A stretch of 64,000 nt of DNA from Rhodospirillum rubrum ATCC 11170 (lineage in GTDB: Bacteria > Pseudomonadota > Alphaproteobacteria > Rhodospirillales > Rhodospirillaceae): contig NC_007643.1 of the NCBI RefSeq assembly GCF_000013085.1, positions 2,403,001 to 2,467,000 on the forward strand, in the 5' to 3' direction. The notes under the pieces are model-generated. The model had not been told where the DNA came from, did not search any database, and saw nothing but the letters and a program-made list of their open reading frames with translations. The position numbers and the translations under genes are program-made. Shown piece after piece: positions 17,999-28,100 of the stretch (positions are counted from its first letter, which is position 1; the number at the start of each line of letters is the position of its first letter).

Positions 17999-20900
17999 GC
18001 CCGCGCCCTCGGGGGTTTCGGCCAGGGCGCGGTCAAGGGCTTGGCCCACGGCGCCGGCCGAGCGGGTGAAGGGCGCCAGCAGATCATAGAGAACCGGGGT
18101 GACGAACAGGGTGAGCAGCGAGGCCAGCCCCAGACCGCCGATGACGACGATGCCGATCGCCTCGCGGCTTTCCGCCCCCGCCCCCGACGACCAGGCCAGC
18201 GGCACCGCGCCAAGAATGGTGCAGATGACGGTCATCAGGATCGGCCGCAGGCGCAGGCTGGCGGCTTCAAGGATGGCCTCGCGCACGCTTCGCCCCTCGT
18301 CGCGCAGCTGATTGGCGAACTCCACGATCAAGATGCCATTCTTCGCCGTCAGGCCGATCAGCAAAACGATGCCGATCTGGCTGTAAACATTGATCGAATT
18401 GCCCGTCGCCCATAGCGACAGCAAAGCCCCCGACACCGCCAGCGGCACCGACAGCATGATGATCAAAGGATGGAGGAAGCTTTCGAACTGGGCGGCCAGC
18501 ACCAGATAGACGATGACCAGGGCCATCAAAAAGGTGAACAGCACCCCCCCCGAGGTTTCCAGGAATTCCTTGGATTGCCCGGCCAGGGAAAGCCGGGCTT
18601 CGGGCGGCACGGTTTGGCTGGCGAGCGCCATCACGTCGTCGATCGCCTGCCCCATGTCGTAACCGGGCGCCAGCGCGCTTTGCAAGGTGATCGACGGCAG
18701 GCGGGCGTAGCGATTGAGATCGGGGGCGCCGGCGGTTTCCTTGAGGATCACCAGGGCATCGAGCGGCACCAGAGCGCCGCCCTTTTCGGCGCGCACGAAG
18801 GTATTGCTCAAATCCGAGGGTGTCCGCCGATCCTCGGGCCGGGCCTGGACCACCACCTGATACTCGCGCCCGCGATCAACGAAGCGCGTCACCTCGCGCG
18901 AGGCCAGCATGGTCTGCAGGGTTTGGCCGATGGCCTCCACCCCGACCCCCAGATCATCGGCGCGGTCGCGGTCGATGCCGACGCTGAGCTGGGGTTGGTT
19001 TTGTTCGAAATCGAGTTCGGGATTGATCAACCCGGGCAATTCCTCGGCCCGCTTGAGCAGGGCGTTGGCCCAGACCTCGACCTCGGCGTAATCGGGGCCG
19101 CCGATCACCACCTGCAAGGGGGTGCGGCTGCCGCGCAGCCCCAGGCCGGCGGGCACCACCGGCGTCGCCGTCGCCCCGGCCAGCTTGCCCAGGTCCTTGC
19201 GCAGGCTCTCGGCCAGGGCGGAGGCGGTGCGCCCGCGGTTTTCCCAATCGTCCAGGCGGATGACGACATAGCCACGATGGGGGCGGTTCCATTGGCCGAC
19301 CTGGGCCAGAACCCCCACCGCCTCGCCGCGATCGAGCACCGGCTGAACGGCGGCCTCCACGGCGCGGATTTGGGTATCGGTATAACGCGTATTGGCCCCT
19401 TGCGGTCCGTTGAGGCTGACCACCACCACCCCGCGATCCTCGACCGGAACCAATTCCTTGGGCAGCCCCTGATAGAGCCAGAACGACGCGCCGCCGCAGA
19501 GCAGGGCGACCGTCAACACGACCATCGGCAGGCCGAGAACCGCCGACAGGGCCCGCTGATAGCCCCGGCTCAGGGTGCCGAAGGCGTAATTGAGGGCATG
19601 GGCCAGCCGGCCCTCGGCCTTGCCCTCGGCCAGCACGCCAGCGGCCAGCGGCGGGCAGAGCGTCAGGGCGACCAGCATCGAGATCGCCACCGCGCAGGCC
19701 AGCACGAAACCGAATTCGGTGAACAGCCGGCCGACCGTGCCCTCCATGAAGGAAATCGGCACGAAGACGGCGATCAGGGTCAACGAGGTGGCGACCACGG
19801 CGAAAGTGACCTGCCGGGTGCCGCGCGCCGCCGCCACCAGCTTGGGCTCGCCGGCCTCGATGCGGCGCTGGATGTTCTCAAGCACGACGATGGCGTCATC
19901 GACCACCAGCCCGATCGACAAGATCAAGGCGAGCAAGGTCAGCAGGTTGATCGAAAAGCCCAGCAGCAAAATGCCGATGAAGGTGCCGATCACCGCCACC
20001 GGGATGGTCACCGTCGGCACCAAGGTGGCGCGGATCGAGCCGAGAAAGGCGAAATTGACGATGATGACGATCAGCCCCGACAGGCCGAGGGTCAAGATCA
20101 CCTCGTGGATCGAGCGGTTGATGAACAGGGCGTCGTCGGACGACACCTCCAGGCTCATCCCCTCGGGCAGGCTGGGACGCAAGCGGTCGATCTCGGCGCG
20201 GATGCGATTGGAAATCGCCACCGTATTGGCCTGGGACTGGCGCAGCACGCCCATGGTCAGGGCGTCGCGGCCTTCGACGCGCACGGTGGTGTCGTCGTTC
20301 TCCACTCCCAGTTCGACGCGGGCGACATCGCGCACCCGCAGCGGATAGCCGTCGACGACCTTGATAACCGTGCTGCCAAAGGCCTCGGGGCTGGTCAACA
20401 GGGTCGCCGCCCGCACGGTCAGCAGGCGGGAGGCGCTTTCGATCTCGCCGGCGGGCAGTTCGACATTGGCCCGGCGCAGGGCCGCTTCCACATCCTGAAC
20501 CGTCACTTGACGGGCGGCCATCGCCCGGCGGTCCAGCCACAGGCGGATGGCCTGGCGGCGCTCGCCATAGAGATCGACCTGGGCGACGCCATCGATGGTC
20601 GCCAGCCGGTCGACGATGTAGCGATCGGCGAAATCGGTCAGCTCGATCGGCGTCATCCGCGGGCTGGTCAGGCTGAGGCGCATCACCGGATCGGAATCCG
20701 TGTCGCTTTTGGCGATGCGCGGCTCCTCGATATCGTCGGGCAGATCGCCGCGCACCTTGGCCACGGCGTCGCGCACGTCGTTGACCGCCTCGTCCATCGA
20801 CACGCCGCTTTCGAATTCGATCACCGTCCGCCCCTGGCCACGGCGGCTTTGCGAGGTGATGGTGCGAATGCCCGAGACGCCGGCGACGGCGTTTTCAATG

Positions 20901-21097
20901 ACCTCGGTGATATCGGTATCGACGATCTCGGGCGCCGCCCCGGTATAGGGGGTGGTGACGCTGACCACGGCGGAATCGATATCGGGCAGTTCGCGCACCG
21001 CCAGCCGGGTCATCGCCGCGATGCCCATGACCACCAGCAACAAGCTGAGCACGGTGGCGAAAACCGGGCGGCGGATAAAAAGGCTGCTGACGTCCAT
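17984..21097 (-). CDS. RND multidrug efflux transporter (HAE1 family)
   Basis: This 1037-residue inner-membrane proton/drug antiporter is of AcrB/MexB type. The start MDVSSLFIRRPVFATVLSLL is the family's canonical first helix; an upstream in-frame start would add 18 odd residues. Twelve transmembrane segments fit two large periplasmic loops. The proton-relay acidic pair is visible in GLVVDDAIVVLENIQRRIEAG (TM4), and FMEGTVGRLFTEF and GNSINVYSQIGIVLLIGLTA are typical repeats. The adaptor gene lies 131 bases upstream on the same strand; an outer-membrane channel gene is not in the window. The substrate is unknown. A terminator overlaps its stop. Confidence 0.95.
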   Translation of the reverse strand: MDVSSLFIRRPVFATVLSLLLVVMGIAAMTRLAVRELPDIDSAVVSVTTPYTGAAPEIVDTDITEVIENAVAGVSGIRTITSQSRRGQGRTVIEFESGVSMDEAVNDVRDAVAKVRGDLPDDIEEPRIAKSDTDSDPVMRLSLTSPRMTPIELTDFADRYIVDRLATIDGVAQVDLYGERRQAIRLWLDRRAMAARQVTVQDVEAALRRANVELPAGEIESASRLLTVRAATLLTSPEAFGSTVIKVVDGYPLRVRDVARVELGVENDDTTVRVEGRDALTMGVLRQSQANTVAISNRIRAEIDRLRPSLPEGMSLEVSSDDALFINRSIHEVILTLGLSGLIVIIVNFAFLGSIRATLVPTVTIPVAVIGTFIGILLLGFSINLLTLLALILSIGLVVDDAIVVLENIQRRIEAGEPKLVAAARGTRQVTFAVVATSLTLIAVFVPISFMEGTVGRLFTEFGFVLACAVAISMLVALTLCPPLAAGVLAEGKAEGRLAHALNYAFGTLSRGYQRALSAVLGLPMVVLTVALLCGGASFWLYQGLPKELVPVEDRGVVVVSLNGPQGANTRYTDTQIRAVEAAVQPVLDRGEAVGVLAQVGQWNRPHRGYVVIRLDDWENRGRTASALAESLRKDLGKLAGATATPVVPAGLGLRGSRTPLQVVIGGPDYAEVEVWANALLKRAEELPGLINPELDFEQNQPQLSVGIDRDRADDLGVGVEAIGQTLQTMLASREVTRFVDRGREYQVVVQARPEDRRTPSDLSNTFVRAEKGGALVPLDALVILKETAGAPDLNRYARLPSITLQSALAPGYDMGQAIDDVMALASQTVPPEARLSLAGQSKEFLETSGGVLFTFLMALVIVYLVLAAQFESFLHPLIIMLSVPLAVSGALLSLWATGNSINVYSQIGIVLLIGLTAKNGILIVEFANQLRDEGRSVREAILEAASLRLRPILMTVICTILGAVPLAWSSGAGAESREAIGIVVIGGLGLASLLTLFVTPVLYDLLAPFTRSAGAVGQALDRALAETPEGAGKPAE

Positions 21098-21228
21098 GGC
21101 CGCTCGCTCCCCTGGGGTCGGATGAGAGCAAATCCCGCAAGCATTCCGCATCAGAATGCGACAAGGATTTGAGTCAATATCAGTCTGTTAAAGCGATGCG
21201 CGAGGACTTAGGGTTAACGCCCATCGCT

Positions 21229-22293
21229 CTAACCGGCCGAGCCGATCACCGTCACCGGCGAGCCGTCGCGCAGGCGCTGGATGCCCCGGCTCACCACCTG
21301 ATCGCCCTCGGCCAAGCCGTCGCGCACCTCCACGGCGGTGCCGGTGCGCTGGCCCAAAACGATCGGCTGGCGTCGCACCGCGCCGCCCTGGATCACATAG
21401 ACCACGCTGCCCCCGGCTTCAGCTTGGATGGCCTCTTCGGGCACCATCAGGGCCGGGCGCTCCTCGATGACGATGGAGACATTGAGGAACAACCCCGACG
21501 GCAACAGGCCCTGGGGGTTGGGCAGGGTGGCGCGCACGCGGAAGGCCCGCGACACCTCGCCAATGCGACTATCGATGCGATCAATGGCGCCGGTGAAGAT
21601 CCGTCCGGGAAAGGCCTGCGAAGTCGCCTCGATGGCCATGCCCGGGCGCAGGCGGCCGAAATGGATCTCGGGCACGGCGAATTCGACATCGACGCTGGAC
21701 AGATCATCAAGGGTGGTCAGGCGTTCGCCCTCGGAAACCCGGGCGCCGACATCAAGCTCGCGGAAGCCGACGATGCCGGCGAAGGGCGCGGCGATCACCC
21801 GGTCGGCCAGATCCTTGTGGGCTCGATCCAGGCGGGCGGCGGCGGCGGCGCGGTTGCTTTGCAGGTCATCGACCGTCGCCTGGGCCACCGCCTGGGTCCG
21901 CCGCAGCGACCGCGCGCGCTCCAAAGCCCGGCTGACCTGGGTCAGCGTCGCCTCGGCCTCCTCGACATCGGCGCGCTGGGCGGCATCGTCCAGACGGACG
22001 AGAACATCGCCCTTATTGACCTTGCGACCGGGGGGAAAGGGCATCTCAACGATGCGGCCCGAGGCCAAAGGGACCACGGCGATCGCCTGATGGGCGCGGG
22101 TGGTGCCCACGGCTTCCACCCGATCGGCCACACGCGCCCGCCGCACCGCCGCCACCTCGACCGGCAGGGCCCGCAGGGCGGGGGCGCTCTGCTTGCCATC
22201 GGCATCGGGCATCAGCCACGATCGCCCGACCAAGGCCGCGCCCCCCCCCAGAACAAGGACGGTCGCCAGAACGGCCTGCCGCAGAATCCTCAT
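21229..22293 (-). CDS. RND efflux periplasmic adaptor (membrane fusion protein)
   Basis: This 354-residue adaptor would link the RND pump to an outer-membrane channel. The N-terminus MRILRQAVLATVLVLGGGAA is an uncleaved anchor or signal helix. It is followed by the barrel-sandwich half-motifs ASGRIVEMPFPPGRKVNKGD and APFAGIVGFRELDVGARVSE around a coiled-coil hairpin (about 105-160), then the beta-barrel and membrane-proximal domains (ending SRGIQRLRDGSPV). An in-frame GTG three bases earlier (22296) could also start it. It is cotranscribed with the pump gene downstream. Confidence 0.93.
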   Translation of the reverse strand: MRILRQAVLATVLVLGGGAALVGRSWLMPDADGKQSAPALRALPVEVAAVRRARVADRVEAVGTTRAHQAIAVVPLASGRIVEMPFPPGRKVNKGDVLVRLDDAAQRADVEEAEATLTQVSRALERARSLRRTQAVAQATVDDLQSNRAAAAARLDRAHKDLADRVIAAPFAGIVGFRELDVGARVSEGERLTTLDDLSSVDVEFAVPEIHFGRLRPGMAIEATSQAFPGRIFTGAIDRIDSRIGEVSRAFRVRATLPNPQGLLPSGLFLNVSIVIEERPALMVPEEAIQAEAGGSVVYVIQGGAVRRQPIVLGQRTGTAVEVRDGLAEGDQVVSRGIQRLRDGSPVTVIGSAG

Positions 22294-22319
22294 CACCCTT
22301 CCTTTTGTTCCGCCCGGCC

Positions 22320-22341
22320 CGCCTTTTTCGAAAAAAAGGCG
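22320..22341 (-). terminator. Probable terminator of the ftsK-like gene
   Basis: The stem cgccttttt with aaaaaggcg encloses a four-base loop. The U-rich arm lies 3' in the minus-strand transcript, 107 bases past the translocase stop and just before the adaptor gene. Confidence 0.55.
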
Positions 22342-22447
22342 GCGCCTTGCCCTTGGTCAATGCTCGTTGGTCTCTACGCATCGGCTTTGGGTGCGGATCC
22401 GTCAAGTGACAAGACGGTAAGAATGCGGCCGCAGGAAGGCTGGCGGC

Positions 22448-24628
22448 TTAATCGTCGCCGCGACCGGCAAAGTATTGACGGGCCGAAACCAGGATCTCAC
22501 GCTTGCCAACGTGGTTGGGCGGACTGATCACCCCCTCGTTTTCCATTCTTTCGACCAGACGGGCGGCGCGGTTATAGCCGATTTGCAGGTGGCGCTGGAT
22601 GAAACTGACCGAAGCCTTGCCTTCGCGCAGGATGACAGCCAGGGCTTGACTATAGAGATCGCCGTCGTCGCCTTCTTCGCTGATCGCCTCGTCAATGGCG
22701 CCGGCGCCGGGGTAGTCGGCCTCCTCGTCGTCGTCCTCCTCGGTCACCGAATAGACGTAATCGGGCTGGGCCTGGGTGCGCAGATGGGCCACGACCTCCT
22801 CGACCTCCTGATCGGAGACGAAGGGGCCATGGACGCGGCTGATCCGGCCGCCGGCCTGCATGAACAGCATATCGCCCTGCCCGAGCAGTTGCTCGGCCCC
22901 CGATTCCCCGAGAATGGTCCGGCTGTCGATCTTGCTGGTGACCTGGAAGCTGATCCGCGTCGGGAAATTGGCCTTGATCGTGCCGGTGATGACATCGACC
23001 GAAGGCCGCTGGGTGGCCATGATCAGATGGATGCCCGCCGCCCTGGCCATCTGGGCCAAGCGTTGGATCAGGGTTTCGATTTCCTTGCCGGCGACCAGCA
23101 TCAGATCGGCCATCTCGTCGACGACGACGACGATGAAGGGCAGCGGCAGCAAGGTGACGATGCGATCTTCGAACACCGGCTCGCGGCGTTCCTTGTCGAA
23201 GCCAACCTGTACCCGGCTGGTCACCTGTTCGCCCCGGGCGTTCAGATCGGTGACGCGGGCGTTATAGCCATCAAGATTGCGCACGCCGAGCAGAGACATC
23301 GCCTTGTAGCGGCTTTCCATCTCGCGCACGACCCACTTCAGCGCCGCCACCGCCTTGCGCGGATCGGTCACCACCGGGGTCAGCAGATGGGGGATGTCGT
23401 CGTAGACCGACAACTCCAGCATCTTGGGATCGACCATGATCAGCCGGCACTGCTCGGGCGGCAGATGATAAAGCAGCGACAAGATCATGGCGTTGATGCC
23501 CACCGATTTGCCCGAACCGGTGGTGCCAGCGATCAGCAGGTGGGGCATGCGGGCCAGATCGACCACCACCGGCTCGCCGCCGATATTCTTGCCCAAAGCC
23601 ATCGGCAGCTTGGCCTTCGAGGTCTTCCAGGCTTCCGAGGCGAGGATTTCCTTGAGATAGACCGTTTCGCGCACCGCATTGGGCAATTCGATGCCGATGA
23701 CGCTGCGGCCGGGAACCAGGGCGATACGCGCCGTCACCGCGCTCATCGAGCGGGCGATATCGTCGGCCAGATTGATGATGGTCGAGGATTTGGTGCCCGG
23801 AACCGGTTCCAATTCGAACAGCGTCACGCAGGGGCCGGGGCGGACCTCCATGATCTCGCCGCGCACCCGGAAATTGCGCAGAACGGTTTCAAGCTTGGCC
23901 GCCTGTTCGGCCAGTTCGTTCTCGTTGCTCTCTTCCTCGATGGCGTCCTTGGGATCGCCGCCGCCCAGCAGATCGACGGCGGGCAGGTGATAGGGCGGCA
24001 AGATGGCATCGGGAAGCGGTTCGGCCTCCAGGGCCAGCGGCGAGCGGATCACCGGCTGGGCGACGGCGGGCTCAAGGATCTCCTCGGGGGCGGGCTCAAG
24101 GTCGTCTACGACCAACGCCTCGGCTTCGGGCACAGAGGACTCGGTCACGCCGAAGTCGGGCCGATCGGGCTCGGGCAGACGAACCGTGATCTGTCCGGCG
24201 ACGCGGCTGCCGGCGATCTTGGTGGAAAGCGGCGGCGGGCCGGCGCGCAGGGCATCGGTGCGCTCTTCGAACTCGTCCTCGTCAAGCCATTCGACCTCGG
24301 GCTCGCCGCGCCCCTCTTCGGCCTCGTCATCGGCGTCTTGCAAGGCGCGCTCGGCTTCGGCCCATTCGATCCCGGCGACGAAGGCATAGGCGATGGCGGT
24401 GGCCACCGCCTCCTCGTCGGTCCCCGTTCCCCAGATGGCGGCGGCTTCCGGCCGGCCGCGATCGGCTTCGATGCACCATTCGCGCGACCCGTCCTGCCAG
24501 CCCGACAGGCGCAGGGCGAAGGGCCGGTTGTTCATGGCGCACCACAGATTGAACTCCTCGGCCTTCGTTCCCTGGGCCGAAGTCATCGGCGCGGTATCGA
24601 CGCCGGGCTGAAACACCTGTGCGCTCAT
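22448..24628 (-). CDS. FtsK/SpoIIIE-type DNA translocase without membrane domain
   Basis: This 726-residue protein has a complete FtsK motor: the alpha domain about 235-345, the beta RecA-like domain with Walker A GTTGSGKS (368-375), Walker B FIVVVVDEMADLM, and the C-terminal winged-helix gamma domain that reads KOPS-like polarity signals (about 650-712, ASVSFIQRHLQIGYNRAARL). The four N-terminal transmembrane helices of canonical FtsK are absent; the first 230 residues are soluble and acidic. Either this organism has a second, membrane-bound FtsK elsewhere, or this one is recruited by a partner. Its ATG overlaps the stop of the PAS gene upstream (24628), so the two are coupled. Role inferred: chromosome segregation or dimer resolution. 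Confidence 0.9.
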   Translation of the reverse strand: MSAQVFQPGVDTAPMTSAQGTKAEEFNLWCAMNNRPFALRLSGWQDGSREWCIEADRGRPEAAAIWGTGTDEEAVATAIAYAFVAGIEWAEAERALQDADDEAEEGRGEPEVEWLDEDEFEERTDALRAGPPPLSTKIAGSRVAGQITVRLPEPDRPDFGVTESSVPEAEALVVDDLEPAPEEILEPAVAQPVIRSPLALEAEPLPDAILPPYHLPAVDLLGGGDPKDAIEEESNENELAEQAAKLETVLRNFRVRGEIMEVRPGPCVTLFELEPVPGTKSSTIINLADDIARSMSAVTARIALVPGRSVIGIELPNAVRETVYLKEILASEAWKTSKAKLPMALGKNIGGEPVVVDLARMPHLLIAGTTGSGKSVGINAMILSLLYHLPPEQCRLIMVDPKMLELSVYDDIPHLLTPVVTDPRKAVAALKWVVREMESRYKAMSLLGVRNLDGYNARVTDLNARGEQVTSRVQVGFDKERREPVFEDRIVTLLPLPFIVVVVDEMADLMLVAGKEIETLIQRLAQMARAAGIHLIMATQRPSVDVITGTIKANFPTRISFQVTSKIDSRTILGESGAEQLLGQGDMLFMQAGGRISRVHGPFVSDQEVEEVVAHLRTQAQPDYVYSVTEEDDDEEADYPGAGAIDEAISEEGDDGDLYSQALAVILREGKASVSFIQRHLQIGYNRAARLVERMENEGVISPPNHVGKREILVSARQYFAGRGDD

Positions 24629-25071
24629 CACGATAACCTGTAGGCAGCGACCATCAATTTCGTGACCTCTCCGTCCCGCGACAGGAAGGGCAGCACCAGC
24701 CGCTCCCAGATTTGTTCCTCGCCGCCGAAGCTCCCGGTATAGACCCGCGAAACCGGAAGTTGTTCAAGGCAGACCTGTTCATATTCGCGCTTGAGAAGAT
24801 CGCGCTGGCTGGCCGGCAGGGTATCGATCGACTGCCCCACCCGATCGCCATTGAACAGTTCGGCATATTCCGTGCTGTAGAAACTATAGATGAAACGCCC
24901 ATCGTCCTCGACATTGATCACAACGAGGTGAGAAAGCCAGGGGCGTAGCACGGCCGGGTCAAGATCGACGGCCATGGGAATTTCACCCTCGCCGCGCAGA
25001 TCGGACCATTTGCCGTAAAGGCGTTTCAATTCTGGATGCCGCAGCATTGGTGCCAAATTGGTCGCGCTCAT
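24628..25071 (-). CDS. PAS-domain protein (PAS_5 family)
   Basis: This 147-residue cytoplasmic protein resembles the alphaproteobacterial PAS_5 family, single PAS-like folds without an attached output domain. Visible landmarks are LKRLYGKWSDLRG, DLDPAVLRPWLSHLVVINVE, FIYSFYSTEYAELFNGDRVG and the C-terminal VYTGSFGGEEQIWERLVLPF strands. Similar proteins often lie beside cell-cycle or signalling genes. Here its TGA overlaps the ATG of the ftsK-like translocase by one base, implying coexpression. Ligand and partner are unknown. Confidence 0.75.
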   Translation of the reverse strand: MSATNLAPMLRHPELKRLYGKWSDLRGEGEIPMAVDLDPAVLRPWLSHLVVINVEDDGRFIYSFYSTEYAELFNGDRVGQSIDTLPASQRDLLKREYEQVCLEQLPVSRVYTGSFGGEEQIWERLVLPFLSRDGEVTKLMVAAYRLS

Positions 25072-25183
25072 GACTCTTTCCGCCCGAAGACGATATTGGT
25101 GTTTAATCTCATGTGGTTATCCGAGAATGAGGACGCGATTGCAAGGGTTCCCTGGCGGATGGATCCAAACCCTTTCAATCCTA

Positions 25184-28100
25184 TCAATAATCCTTCTTCC
25201 AGAACACACCGGCCTCGCTGGCCCCGGTGGCCCCAACCTTGCTTTCCAGATTGATCGACGGGGTCAGCTCCACCTGAACCTCGATGGCGCTGTCTTGCAG
25301 TCCCAGGCCCTGCTCGACGCCAATATAGACATTCTCGCGCAGATACGTCCCGGCTTCCAGTGTCGTCCCGCCCGTCGCCCCCTCGCCGAGCTTGAGCACG
25401 TCGAGCCCGGTCATCGCCCGCAGCGACTGGATCACCCCGCCGCCCCCGCCGACACCGGCCAATTGGCTGGCCGCCTCGGCCAGTTGGATGGCTTCGAAAG
25501 CCGACAATTCGCCCGAGGTCTTGCCAAACAAAATCTGCGAAATCACCTCGTCCTTGGGCAGGGCCGGTTCGGAAGAAAAGCCGATTTGCGGGTCCGAGGC
25601 GGTGCCGCTGACCGAAACCAGCGCCACCACCTCGCCCGTATCATTGGCCGCGACCACATCAAGCAGCGGATCGATCGGCATGCCGCCATCAAACCGCACC
25701 TCGCCCTTGCGCAGGGAGAAGGTGCGGCCAAGCACATCGGCCTGCCCGCGCAACGTGGTGATGGTTCCCACCACCTTGGGCGCCGCCGCCGTTCCGCCCA
25801 CGTTCAGCTTGCCTTCCCATTCGGAATCGACGCCCCGGCCGCGCACATAAACCCGGCGCGGCAAGCTGACCGTGATATCAAGCAGCACCGGGATCGGCGT
25901 TTGCGCGGCCATTCGCAGGGCCTCGCGATCGGCCACCGCCTGGGTGGCGCTGGTCGCCTGACCCTTGCCGCCGATCTCCACCACATCAAGCTCGGCAATG
26001 CTGGGACCGCCGCCGCCGACCAGACGGATTTCCACCGGGCCGGTGGTGACGGTGCCGCTCACGGTCATTTGATCGGCCGCCAGCACCATGGCCAGATCGG
26101 CCGAGATCTCGGCGACGGCATCGTCGCGGCGCACCACCACCGCCTGGGTGATATCAAGATCGATGCGCCCGATCGGCCGGGTCAAATCGACCAGTAAAAC
26201 CCGCCCCTTCAGGCTGACCCGGCCCTTGCCGCCATCGCGGGCGTCCAGATCGATGGTAACGGTGCGCCCGCCATCGGCCCGCAGCGCCAGGGCGATCTCG
26301 CGCAGCACGGTGCCGGTCGACAAATTCTCATAGGCGCCGTTCTTCAGGGAAACCCCGCCGCTGACGATCGGCGCATCGATCGACCCCGTCACCAGGATAT
26401 CGATCACCGTGGCGCCACTCAGACGATGGTCGATCAGCGGGGTGAAATCCATCAGGGCCCGCACATCGCCACGCCAATCGGCCCGCGCCGTCAAAGGCTT
26501 GGTGCGGTCGATCGCCAGTCCGGCGCCGCGCGGCAGGCTGGCGGTGGCGCGCAGCGGCTGACCGGCGAACCCGGCCACGCTCAGCGTGCCATCCAGGCTG
26601 CGCGCGCCCAGCGTCGCATCCAGGCGGACCTCCAGGGCGCGGTCGGGGACGGCCTTGGTTTTCAGCCGCGACAGCGTGATCGCCGCCTCGCCGGTTGGGC
26701 GGCTTGCCGATCCGCTTAAAGACACCCGGCCATCGAGCCGGCCCTCAAGCCCCAAATCGGGTGCCACCAGATCGGCCAAGGCAAGGGGGATCGCCCGGGC
26801 GTCAAGCGTGGCCTTCACCGCCCCGCCGCGCCGCGACCCGCTCGCCTGCAGCTCGCCGCCGGCAAGGCTCAGCCGCAGGCGATCAAGGATCATATCCTCG
26901 CCGGCCATCGTCAGGGTGGCCGGGGCCAGCAGGCTCAGGCGGCGATCGCGCAAGCTGGCGTCCAGGGTCGTCAGCCGCAGCTTCGTCGTCCCCTCGGTGA
27001 TGGCAAGGCGGGCGACGAGACGGGCGCTCAAGGGATCGCGCGGGCCGCTGACGGGGGGCGTCTTGGTCAGTTTGGCCGGCGGCGCCTGGGCGGATCTGGC
27101 GGGCGGGGCCTTGGCCGAAACGGCGCGCGCCATCGACCCATCAAGGGCCAAGGTCAGCGCCAGATCGCTCAAAGCCCCCTCGGCCTTCACGCTCAGCCGG
27201 TTCCAGGCGACGCCGCCCGCCGCTCCGCCGCTCGCCCCGGCCTCGGCTTTGAGCGTCGGCTTGCCCAGGGCATCGGCCAGTTTCATGTCCAGGGTCAGGC
27301 GGCCGACGGCCAGGGAGTCCAAGGTGGCTTGCGGGGCGCGCAGGCTGACAACCGCCCCCTGGCGCCCGCCCGCCCGATCCAAGGTGGCCTTGGCGGTGAG
27401 CGAACCGGTCATCGGTGGCGCCCCCACGGCCTTCAACACGGCCAGCGAGGGGACGGCCAGGGTCAGCGCGCCTTCGCTCAGCTTTGTTTCCAGATCAACC
27501 GCAAGATCGCCGCCAAGCCGCGCCGATCCCAGGGCCAGCTCGGCCTGCCACAGCTCCAGGGCGGCGAAATCGTTTTTCAGGGCGAAGGGCAGCGACAGCG
27601 TCACCGGTTGGCCACCAAGCTTGGCCGATCCTTCGAGCACCCCGGCCGGCTCGCTCCCCAGGCCGCCCATGGCCAGGGTCAGATCAAGCGCCCGGGCCTC
27701 GATCCCCGCCCCGGCCAGCCGATCGGCCCGCAGCGACAGCGACAGCGCCGCATCGGCCAAGGGCCCCGAGGCGGTGATCTCCAGGGAGGGCGATCCGCTG
27801 AAGCCGGGAAGAACCGCGCCAAGGTCGGAGAGCGAGGCGCCAAGACTGGCATCCAGGGTGCCGTCCGTCGCCAGACCGCCCTGCCCCGTCAGCGTCGCCC
27901 CCGGCGCGTCAAGGGCGAGCGAGTCAAGGGTGATGGCGCCGTCCTCGCCCAGGCTCAACCCGGCGATCAACCCCGGGGCGGGGCCGAAGACCCGGTCGGC
28001 GGGGCCCCCGCCGAACGCCAGATCCTTGCCGCGCGCCTCCAGGCGCAGGCGACCGCGCCGCGGCTCAAGCGAGACCTCCTCGGCCAGCAGATGGGCGTCA

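Noticed and set aside
18470-21172. A 900-codon open frame antisense to the RND transporter, rich in His, Gln and Gly.
   Set aside because: Composition and frame are what a reversed membrane-protein gene gives in GC-rich DNA. There is no ribosome site or family feature.
22475-24643. A 722-codon open frame antisense to the ftsK-like gene.
   Set aside because: Same cause as other antisense frames. The minus strand has Walker motifs and normal domain order.
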